A stretch of DNA of 64,000 nucleotides from Trematomus loennbergii. Its lineage: Eukaryota > Chordata > Actinopteri > Perciformes > Nototheniidae. A program made the translations under genes and the position numbers. Positions 35,901 to 47,900 of the stretch are shown here, one piece after another. The notes under the pieces were generated by a model, which was given only the letters and a program-made list of their open reading frames with translations, searched no databases and had not been told where the DNA came from. The DNA is taken from the NCBI GenBank assembly GCA_012861695.1, contig JAAOOA010000006.1, positions 11,431,379 through 11,495,378 of the forward strand, given 5' to 3'. The stretch's first letter is position 1. Each line of letters begins with the position of its first letter.

Positions 35901-38900
35901 TTGTGTTCCTGAGTGACGTATGACTACTGCATCTCTAAATCTTATACAAAGGACTCATATTTAGCTTTAGTCAAGGTAATTTTTTCATTTATCTACTCAA
36001 GTAATGAAAGTGAGAGAGATATTTGTTTCTCAGCTTTTACAGAAAACCTTTTTATCATTGTAGGTGAAACATTTTTTAATTCATGATGGTTATCTAGAGA
36101 TTGCACTGCTCCAAAAAGTCAAGTTCTCTCTGTGTGAAAAGGCCTTAAAATCTTAGCAAATCAGAAAAAAGTGTGTGTGCTCTATAAAAGCCATATATGT
36201 TAATGTGATCAAAAGAAATTCTAATTCAATGAATCCCACTGTGAAAGCTCTGATATCATGCAGAGTAAATGTTGTCTGATGACAGAAATAGATGATTGCA
36301 AGGGCACAGGAAGTCAGTGAGTGGCAGGAGTTCTTACATAAAAATCCATATAATGACGTCAGTAAATTGTCCTGACAAAAGTGAATGGAATATGCAAAAT
36401 AACAAACACATTACAACAAATGTAATAACTATAATTCCTCAATCTACGCTTTGAGTGCATGTCCATATATCTGATTCTAGTCAAAGTTCAAATTGTATGA
36501 TAGAACATTTTAGTTCAGACATGGATGCAAATTTCATGTTCTCAATTTGTTTTGTTTTAATGCTTCTTTTTTCACTTTCACACCACCTATTTGATATTTT
36601 GTTAATATACAGAATGATGTCATAACAACAAGACACATATACATAATTATTTAGGAAACGTTGCACACATAGACCAACAACCTTTCAACATCAGATATGC
36701 AAATATATTGTAGAGCCAGTAAAATCAAGCTCCACAAATAATTTGTATACCAAGCTTATCTCTAAGAATTAGGAGCTACTCTGTCAACATCCTTTGAAAA
36801 GTCTCTGGTAATTTCCCCTGGTGGAAGTATAAATAATGTGGATTGGTGTTTAAATCGTTATCCCAAAATGTTCCTTCTAAATCCTGTATCGTGTATATTT
36901 ATCAAAGTTAACTCCTAGTACAGCGAACGATTGAAATGGATAACATTTGACTCAACAACATGGTTGAAAAATCCAATACATTTATTTTATTTTTTTAATT
37001 CATATTTCAGACAATGTTTCTTTTAATGGTGGTTTGTGATTAACTGTCTAAAAGCTACACACGTCCAAGAAGAGACATTGACCTGTTTCATCCTTCCTCC
37101 TCAGTGTCAGGCCCTCCTCTGGCCAACGGCAAGATGCATCTACACAGCTCAGTAAAGCGGAAGCTGGCCGAGGATAAAGGCTACGTGTTCGACAAGCGGC
37201 TCAGGTATAACGTGCGACAGAACGAGAGCAATTGTCGATTCCGAGACATCGTGGTCAGGAAGGAGGAAGGCTTCACTCACATCCTGCTCTCCAGCCAAAC
37301 TACAGACAACAACGCTCTGACACCAGAGGTAAGAACTGGGATGTTTATCTCCCCCTTGTTTTAGTTTTTCTATGTATCAAGAGCTACGTTCATTGATGTA
37401 ACTTTTTGATCGTACCCCAGTTGCCATGGGCTAGGTCTGGGAATTCTAAATGAGAAAAGTTTCCTCATTAACTGCTGCAGAGAAGCCCTGGAGCTATGCT
37501 ACACTCCCAAACGGCTCCAGGGGAGCTTTTTAAAAGACAACTTAGAAAACTGTGGTTTTATTTGACAGCTGCCAGGTAAAAATATGCTTAGCTGCATGAA
37601 TCAGACTCAGGGCATTTCTAAACAAAACAAAATGTACGCTCAAAAAGGTTAGGAAATAGCTCCTGGCTACTGAAAAAGATTTTTGCTAAAACTGCCTCCT
37701 AGCAAACAATATTTCTACAAGTAGAGTCTTAGGGGTACATATAACCCAGTGTTACGCTATCTGTTGTTTTTGCAGTAAAATATTAGTTGAGCTATTTATA
37801 TATTTATGCAGAAAGTTTGTAGAGGGAAGCATGTAATGCATCTTCCAGAGAACTGAAGACCCTTGGGATGGCCAGATTTCCAATGTTTTTCACTACTTTC
37901 TACATAGAAATAACAGTTTGCAATGTTGACAATAACTTAACTGTTTTGTCCAATTAGTGTCCGATCATTTGGTTTAAACAGGCAGTTTATTTTCTTGATG
38001 ACTGAAAACAGATGTTCGTGCTTGATGAAATGAGTCTTCTCTGCTGGCAATTAGGGTGCAAAAGCAACAACCTGACTTTTGGCATGTTTTATCACAGTCT
38101 CATCAGAAATGTGTCAATCACTCGCTAACTCTATGTCAATCAGACATGTAGTTGCGGAACAAACTGTGCATTATGAATTCAGGAGTTTGGCTGTGATTTG
38201 GTGTAATCTGTCACATGTGAGGGACAGGGGTGTAATGGTTCTATGTAAGCCTTTCAAATCAACATTGGTTCTAACACTATATCCATTTAAGAGTGTGTGT
38301 AGACCTTTGAGTTCCAGTGTTACAATGTGATGAGCCTTTTTCAATGAAGAGGTTGAAAAGTGACAGCTTTATAATGAATGTGTGCGACACTAAATGCGGT
38401 CTGATGGTTCTCTGCTCTGATGCAGTGGCTTCATGCTTTGTGATGATCCACTTGTAGATTTGGCTGCCTGCAGGAGAGCAGCAGCCTGTGGCTGCTTGCT
38501 CATTTCCACACTGCAATCAACAACAAGCTGCTCCCTCAACATTGTCCCTGGAAATATTCAGTAACTTGCTTTTACAGAGCTTTCCCCAACCTTTGGGATT
38601 TTTGATGTATTGACTATTCCTACATTTTATACAGTATTTGTTAAATATATCATGTCTGACTCACCATGGTGTTATATCACTAGCTAGATTTTAATCGGTT
38701 AATATGTCAAATCGTTTCTGAAATGATCCATTAATACTTTTTAACAGTTTTGAGATTTAGAAAAAAAGTAATGAGAACTGAGATTGTTATGCTTTTATGT
38801 TGCTTTTTACAGATTCCTTAAAGGTCCATTGCTTTAATAGTGAGTCGCAACAGATAATGGCATGTGTCACAATCATCCACCTCTCATATATCATAAATCT

Positions 38901-41900
38901 AAGAAAGATAATTGTCCTTCACTCAGATTGAATGATGTGTCTCAGATATTCCCCAGAGGGGGGTTCTGGCTTTGTTACAGTGTCTTGTGCACGACAGCCT
39001 GTAGTGCCCTGAAGTGGCCTAAACTGTGTGCACATGTGTGTGTACTTTCATGTGTGACAGTAAGCCCGTAAGCCGTGGGCTTATCAAATAGCTCTGATAG
39101 CTCCTCTCTGTTGCCCAGTCTTTGAAGCTACAGGAACAAGAGAGTCTGCAGATGTGCCTGCTGAATGGCTTTTGGAAATCTTCAAAAATATCCCGAACAT
39201 TTTTATCCTAACACTTTAGGTGAGAAAGTCCCCAGAGCTGTTACTGGAACTCTTTCTGTCACCTTTCACGCTCAACACACAGTAGCTTTCTGCGTCTGTG
39301 CTATACTGCTATTCCAATGTTTTGATATTTATATCGGGCAGCACACTGACGTTGAGAATCTGACATTATCTTGGACTTATCAGTCAAATATTAAGTATAC
39401 CGCTTTTTTTTTTTATAGTGAAACTATAATTGGAAACAACCTAGTCAATTTTCTTCTTTTTTTTTGTAAATACTATATGCTCATTGTTGCATACTTGCCA
39501 TAAATGCAGCAATGATTAAGAATGGGTATTAAGTCCCAGGCCCTTTTCAAAGCAGATATTTTGAAATTAGCACAGGTGTTACTAATTAGATTAACGTGTC
39601 TGAGTTAATAGTCCCAGTAAGCCGTGATAGTGAGACAGTGAGCCAGCATGCATAAAACCTGGACCCTGAATCTAAAGCAATGGAATAAAGTCAGCCATTA
39701 TGTTTGTCATTATTTACACCTGTTCTTTTCTTATTTGTTTGATTTGAAGTATCTCCATGGTACTCTACTGCTCTAGTAAACGATTGTATGTTCCACAGGG
39801 AGCAGGGAATAACTGAATGAGGGAGTGGTTTTTGGATGTACCCCCTGAAAAAGTCCAGCTATTTCTGCTATAAAAGAACGCCCTACAGAAAAATGCAAAA
39901 TAAATACTTTAACCAACAATATCAACACGCATTAAGAAACTTGCAAGAAATATTTGATTTGAAAATATGATTGATTGACTTATTTTCACCCCTGCGTGAC
40001 AATGTTATTTCTAAGGAACTGTAGCTTGTTGTTGCAAGTTTCTTTATTGTGGAAACCGTTTGTGTTTGTCTATGAATGTCCTGGAGGCATCTGCTCACTG
40101 CCCACAAATGTCACTTTGAAGCTCTCTTCTTCCTCTCTGTTTCATAGACTGGAACCAGCATCTGCCGCTGCTTTACGTATCAGGATCTTTAGTTCACCTT
40201 GCAAGAATAACGTTATTCATACTCACACACAGACACACATCACATCTAGTTAAAACTGGGGACAGATGATGTGCTTGGTGAGACAGAGAATCAGATTCCC
40301 TTTGAGGTTGAATGGTTAATATGGGTCGAGGGTGATAATCTGATTCAAATGCAGCAATAAAAGAGCAAAAAGAGTGGGCCGATTGACTGCAGTCAGTGAT
40401 GTGGTGGTGTGGGTTTCCAAACGACTTCTTATCAGGTCGGCTGTCTGACAATGGAGGCTCTCTCCCTTCTTCCTCACACGAGACAAAGGCCAAACACGTG
40501 TCTGTGATGCTGAACGATGCACCTCCGATATTACCTGGCAGTGAAGCCTGTTTCGGCACAGCATGATTTTACTGTTAGTTGATCAACTGAACACTGATCA
40601 TTTGTTTGTTTTTGTTTTATTTATCAGATCTTTTTCTAGTATTTGGCTTTATCTGCACGACAACATGCCAACAACTTTTCTAAAGATTCAAATTGGTATA
40701 AGTCTTGCCTAGCTAGCAAGTCAATACCAACATCGGATTTTGATTAGTTTTATTTATTTTACATCCTAATGCTGATACTTTACCAAAATTATTTTCCAGT
40801 GAGGATATTACATTTTCTTAGCACTATGTCTAGCTTTTTCTGCTTAAAATCCCATTGTTCTGTATTTTATTGTTGTGTAAAATAGTTTTACTAATGCCAT
40901 TTTCAGTGGAATGTAGCTTCTTTAAAAGTTTACTTCCATCTTTATTTTATAAAATCAGAAGAAGATAGAATATTGTGGTTAAAAATACATTGTTACTTGC
41001 AAAACAATGGAATGAACGTTATTGATGGTCCCAATCACTTTTCAAACACACCTGTACTAAGAAGGCCACAGGGCCAGATGGCATCTCTGCATTCCTTCTC
41101 AAGACATTTGCAGAAGAACTGACATCAGCATGGTGTCCCATATTTCAAAAATCTGTTGATCTTCACACCATCCCCACCCTCTGGAAAAAATCAATAATAA
41201 AACCTGTCCCCAAAAAACCTTGTCCAAAGGTAAACAATGATTTTAGGCCTATTGCATTGACATCCATTGTCATGAAATGTTTTGAGAGGATCATGGTGCC
41301 GCTGCTAAAGAAAGAGGTTGATGTACATTTAGACCCTTTTCAGTTTGCCTATAAGCAAGGGCGTGGCACAGACGATGCTCTAAATAGCATCACACACCTG
41401 GTCACTAAACACCTGGAAGACCCTAAGGCATATGTACGCCTACTGTTTGTGGATTTCAGCTCGGCTTTTAACACACTGCAGCCTCACATCTTGCTTCAAA
41501 AACTGATAAAGATCAGTATAAATCCTTTTATCTTGAAATGGTATTTTTCGTTTTTAACCAATCGCACTCAGCATGTCAGGGTCAACAATGCCCTCTCAGA
41601 GCCCCGGACCATCAGTACAGGAGCCCCCAGGTTGTGTGAGCTCCCCGGTCCTCTTCACATTGTACACAAACGACTGTACGAGAATCCACCCGGAGAATAT
41701 ATCATCAAATTCTCAGATGATACAGCCATCCTTGGCTTAATGCACAAAGGCAGCAGTTCATCGGCTTATCACTCTGAAATAGAGAGATTTGTGCAGTGGT
41801 GTGATTTTAACCATCTGTGCTGAATGTGAAGAAGACTGAGGAGATGGTGTGGGACCCAAAGGCAGTGGGTGACCTTAGGCCGGTGGTTATCCACAATGAA

Positions 41901-44900
41901 CCCATAACTCAGGTCAGCTCCTATAAGTACCTTGGTGTCCATCTAGATAATACACTCAGCTGGAAGGCGCATGTTCAAGGTCTGTGCTCTAGACTTCAGC
42001 AGCGGTTGTACTTTCTGCGTCGACTCCGGGCTTTCGGAGTCGACCAGAAGTTCATGTTACTGTTCTATCATGCAGTGTTGAGAGCATCATCAGGTATGGT
42101 ATCACTGCCTGGTATGGTAACTTGACAGTGCAGTCAAAGTCACAGATCGCTCGCCTGGTACAGACTGCTATGAAATTATGGGGGTTAAAAAACACCCATC
42201 TCTCCAAAACATATACGAGCAGTCCATTATCAGACAGGCAAAAAAAAGTGTCTGATCCCACCCACATACTCCACCCAGAATTCCAGCTCCTACCTTCTGG
42301 TAGAAGATTCAGGGTTCCCAGAGCAGGCTGAACCGCTATAAGCACTCATTCCTACCTATGTCGATTAAGCTTCTTAACATTCACATGAAATGAAATGTAG
42401 TCAAATGTAATGAAATGTACTTTTTAAATGTTGGCCATGAGGGTTGTGCAATAGGTCGCCATTGTCAGTATGTACGTCTGTGTATTGTGTTTGTTCAAAC
42501 GGTGTATGACTGATGATATGTGTATGTCTCTTAATGTCACTATGTTTGTATATGTACATGTATGCGGAACTGCAGGACGGAGTCCAGAACAAATTTCCTT
42601 ACGGGGACTATATAGTATCGTATCGTATCTACATAATTAGAAACTTTAGCCCCACGGACCCGCCGAAGGGGCCGAAACCACAACATCTGCAAGCAACAGT
42701 GTCTGAGGGCTTCTTAAGATTGAATAAACTATGAATGTTTCATATCCATGTAACGGGAAGAAACTCAGCTAACTGATGTTTTTTTTTTTTTTGCAAAAAG
42801 AAACACAAGGCTAACGCTGAGCCTCTGAATTAGCCCTGAGCGAAAAAATCTTAACGCCGTTGGCACAGAAACTCTAGCTATACCGATCGATATACTTATT
42901 GGATCTGCACAAACAAGTTTAGCTAACATCCTGATTCCACAGATTCTAGAAATATAAGGATCATCACTGAGCGATCAGAACTCGTGACAGGGGAAGCAAA
43001 TACAGACAACACACGACGTAGCTTTACAGATGGAGCATCTTATTTCAGACTCCAGCATACAGCTTCCTGCCTACTACCAGCCAGTTACCTGCCTAAGACC
43101 TGCCAAAGACCAGTATCTGGGAATGTTAAGCCCTCCCACTATTTTCCAAGAGGGCGTTGCCAGATTTTCAATTTCAGGATTTAACCAGGAGATGGCGCTA
43201 TATATTAAATAACTATGGCCAAACTAAGACTTAGTTTTTCACAAGAGAAAATGCAGATATTATATAAAAAACTAAAGTTAAAATCTTGTTTTTAATGCCC
43301 CAAGAGCAATAAAAACACTTGTTAAAAAAATCCTGAGTGAGGCTTTCATAAATTGCATTTAGCTGATGCTTGTATCCAAAGCGACTTACTATTTAATAAA
43401 TGATAAATGATTATTCATAACAAATATGAGTGATGTGTGATTATTATTCATGCTATATACTGATATAGGGCTAAGAAAGCAATCAATCCTGCAAATTAAC
43501 CCTTAGTTGTTCAATATATTTATTCAGACTATGTGAGTAGAAATACAGAAATTCTGCTCCCACCTAAGGCCAACGTTGCAATATTACAACATTTCCCTAA
43601 AAACTTACCAAAACGTAAACATTTTTAAAACTCTTTCATTTCTGCTCCAGAGGCCAGGGGTTAAATTGGGATTTGATATGTGGGGGGGCTCTGTTAGAAG
43701 GTGCGACGGGGGAGGGGGGAGAGAGTTAGGCCCCGGCTCCACGAGGACAAATACGGCAAAACGCATCGGAGTAACGCAAATGCAACCGCAAAAAACCTTC
43801 CGTCCCCACGCAATATACACCGGATTGTGTCAAGCTCCACGAGACGGCTCCGTTTACAGCCAAACGCTGGAAAAGCTGCAGTACATATGCCGAACCTGTA
43901 CGTGGTGCTGTAACTTCCTCCACAAAAGCAGCAACTTCCTCCACAAAAGCAGCGAAGAAGAATGGTTTCCATGGCTGCCCTTCTGTTTATTCCATGGGTG
44001 GGGGCCGAGGGATCCGCGCAGAGTGATACGGTGAACGGTATGGTCAATGTTTGTAAACACAATCCCCAGGATGTGTCCTTATCAAACCAAAATAGAAAAT
44101 GCAGATATTACACTCAGACATTGGAAAAGTCTATGTTAAAAAGCCTCAGTCATGTTCAGCTATGTTACTATTTATAATGTTATTGTTGTTACAACAGAAG
44201 ATGTTTTTCTTTATATTGAAGTTAAATGCATCAATCTGGTGCACTTTGAGGTCAAAATTAAGAGATTTATGGATACCGCTGGAAAAAGCTGTGTGTGAAA
44301 GTTTAAATCTTCCTTATTGAGCTTTAAAACAAATGAATAACGACTATATATAATAATAAAATAAACACCGGCTGTTGTTATGCCTGCTGTAACGTTAAAT
44401 TACTCCGTTCTCCGCTTAAGTAATTATGCCGTTACAAGCTTCATAGTTGTATTTATCATCTAAATTTGCCGAAACAAGTTTAATATTCTGAAAGCCAAGA
44501 CTTTGTTTATTTGAAATCAGATGAAAACAAACTGTAACGGACCCTGCCGTGTTATCTTGATATTTCCGGCACAGACCCTTTCATACCGGCAATGCGCGAT
44601 AGAAACAACAGGAACTGCGACAGCATAAATATGCGAACACAAACCTACAGACTGCTGGAGAAGAGATATCACAGGGGGGGGTTGGGACACACACATTCCG
44701 ATGGCCAATTAGTTTTAAACAAAGAGTATAGCCTACTCAACATAGGGGGGTGGGGGCTGGTGAACGGTATGGTCAATGTTTGTAAACACTGTGACATTTT
44801 GACTTTATTTGATCATTTCAGTTAAAAACTAATTTAGTAATTTACAGGAAAGGAGTGCACGCTACTAAAGAGACACGCTACCATGGAAACCAAACAATGG

Positions 44901-47900
44901 TGTTGCTGTATTGAAGTCCGAGTGGAAACAGTCATATTTGGAGCGTTATGTTAGAATGAAACAGCCAGAGGCCTGTACTACGAAGCCGGATTTTCCTAAC
45001 CTGGATATGTTTGAGTTAGCCGGTTGGCCCAATCCAAAACATACGCACTCTCGCTAAACTGTACTACGACGCTGGTTATCAAGTGGATCGCTTAAGCCAG
45101 CCGTGTCCTATCTAGTTAGGTGCACGTTCACATGAAAGGGGTGGTATTTGGAGCATTCGACCAATCTCAAACATGGACAAGCGTACTGACAGCGCAGCGT
45201 CATACTTCCTGAATGAAAAGTGAACTTTAATATTAGTCAAATATGAAGAAGTTAAACTTTAAACATCCATGACTTAAACACTTTATTCAGGATAAAAGCC
45301 ACATAGCTGCACCTGCAAGGTGAATACAGCTGGTAAAAGAAAAAGCGTTTGAATGCGTACATTAACAGGTTTATGATATCACTGCCCCGTATAAGACACG
45401 AGTGGATCTGACTTTAATTACATTTGACTCGAGTGTTTCGTCAACTTAATGTGTTGCTTAAAATAATACTTCTGCATACAGTATGTGACACTGTGTGTTG
45501 CACGGCCAGATACGGCTCAAGAAGCTGACTCAGATAAGGAAATATATGATACATTATGATGTGATATGTAAGCTTGTCACTCAGAGTAACCTACAGTTAA
45601 CTTAACTGTTGGAAAAGAAAGATCAGGGGGGGAGAGAGCTGATGGGCCATTAGGTGTGTAAACACACAGCTGAGAGCTGCCGTTTCATTCTGACTGTTTA
45701 AAAAACGGTAACAACGGACTATTTTTCTTGGCGGATGCATGTCAATTTAAATCAATACATACAACTATTTTTTAAATCAATAAAAACATTTTCTAAATCC
45801 ATAAAAGCATTTCAATTAATATTGGGAGTCATGTTTACTTTGTTGAGAATGTGGCCATGTAATAAGCGAGATAATTTGCAGCGACTTGGTCATTATGGGG
45901 AAAAATAACACCCAGGGATCAAGATCCCTCCGCATTTCCTCTCGTTCATTTTTTTCGACTAAACAACATTATTTTGTTAAATAACAACATGGTGATGTTT
46001 TGTAAATGATTACATGTCTTATTTAGCACAGACTATGATCCTATCCGTGACATATGGATCTTAACAAAGATCCGCTATACATTAGTACCAGACATACTGT
46101 ACATTGTGGTGATTGACATTATTCACCCACGGATCTATGGGTTGGGGTATTGTTCCGCACGGACATTTTAGTGAACCAGACCAGCTGTTTCCGCCGGTCT
46201 TCGCTTCCCGGGCATGAAGTTGTTTACATGTGTGTTCAGATGCTAAATAAAAGTTTAAATATTTTACTTTTTACTCCACCACATTTACTTAAGCACTCAC
46301 AGTTACTAGTTACTTTGCACATGTAAAAGACCTGATATGCTGATATGGTTTATTGCCGTGCTGCACCAGTAATCTACACAGTATTTGTAGTATCTACATT
46401 TGGTCCACGTTGTCAAACTACAATGCTTGAATGCTCTTACATTTATAAAAATGCGGGACGGCCCTCTACACTGTAATGTATGTATTACTAATACACAGTA
46501 GTGTTAGCATACATGCTAGCGTTAGCCATACTAGCCTGTATACATGCTTATTGCACAGCTAGCATTAGCTATATTTACCTTGTTTACACTTAGCGGTCCT
46601 ATGTGTTAATCTGTGTCTGTTACACTTGCATGTATGAGATCATTAAGTGCCTTATAATTTCTTTTTTTATAGTTTCACTCCGTTTCAATGTCAGTGAACT
46701 GCAAATAAGTCAATAAAGGAGCATGGCTGCTCATTCCCTGGCTCTCAAAAGAGTTTGGCTGGCTGTTTAATCTATGTTCACACTGAGACAGGACAACACA
46801 TACTGTAGGTAGCAAAACAAGGAGATATGCTCACCTTAGCTGTTATTCTGATCAAAAGTCGTGTTCAATGGCATTAAAACGAGAAAAAACGCGGCTGAAG
46901 GTTAATCCATAGGTTAATCCAATGTGTCTGTCACTTTAATTATTGATAATCCATAATTCCATTTTTATGCAAAAATCGGAGAATACAAATTAGCTGATGG
47001 TAGCCACCAGACTGTGTCGCAGCTCAGGTTATGGCTACGCGTCACTCTCACTCCTTATTTGGTAACCTGTGTGTGTGTATGTGGAACTTTCCCTCGATTC
47101 TATTGGCTCTAGCGGTTAAAAGGAGATGTCAATCATCAAAATTGACCAAGGGGGGCCAGAGATAGGTACAATCCACCCAAATGACCCCAGAAGTGTTTTT
47201 TTTTGCTAAACCTCTCTAAAAAGGTCAAATGTCACTTGTTTTGCATCAATATTGATACAGGGTACTTATTATATGTTGTACTTTGGATTCCTAAAGCTTT
47301 TAGTCTACTAACCCATCATCCAAGGGTAGTTTTCACTATAAGTAAAAAAGAATATTTGGACAGACACTATAATTTACAGTTTTTTACTATGTTCAATCTG
47401 AATTTTCTTTAAAATAAAAAACATCTATATTGATTCTGACTTTTCTACATCCAACTCACAGGTTTTTCATTACTTTGAGAAAAAAGATTATCAATTTTCC
47501 CCTTTTAGAAGTGTAGTTATGGTCATTTGTTCTGGAAATGTCATTTTCGAGCCTGAGACCTGAAAAACAGGCTTGGGGCCTAACAGGTTAGAAACTAGCA
47601 ATTTACGTTATTATCCTTTTTTGTATAGTTTTTGCAACAAATTAAACACTATATTGTAATAATTTCCATAAACTGTTAGTGTTGTAGGAATGGAAATAAG
47701 CATTCTTGCACACCCAGTGTTTCTCATTAACTCTTAGGCCTGTCTGCCAAAAGTGTTTCTGAGTCGAAGTCAGCCCTTGGTCTCAGGATTGAATACCTAC
47801 AGTATATTTCATCTTTTTTTGCTCAACCTTTCTCAATGTGTCACATGAGTTAAGAATGTAATGCCAATTCCTCCTATCTCTTTTCAGATCATGAAGGAAT

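Noticed and set aside
40194..40564. Minus-strand open frames of 82-121 codons
   Set aside because: No start context, splice support or recognisable domain; inside the cdyl2 intron.
43576..44034. 152-codon open frame as a gene
   Set aside because: Starts in intron sequence and runs into a composite repeat; several overlapping frames on both strands are equally open.
45201..47887. Complete Harbinger element
   Set aside because: Only one terminal motif was found and no transposase or Myb frame could be read.
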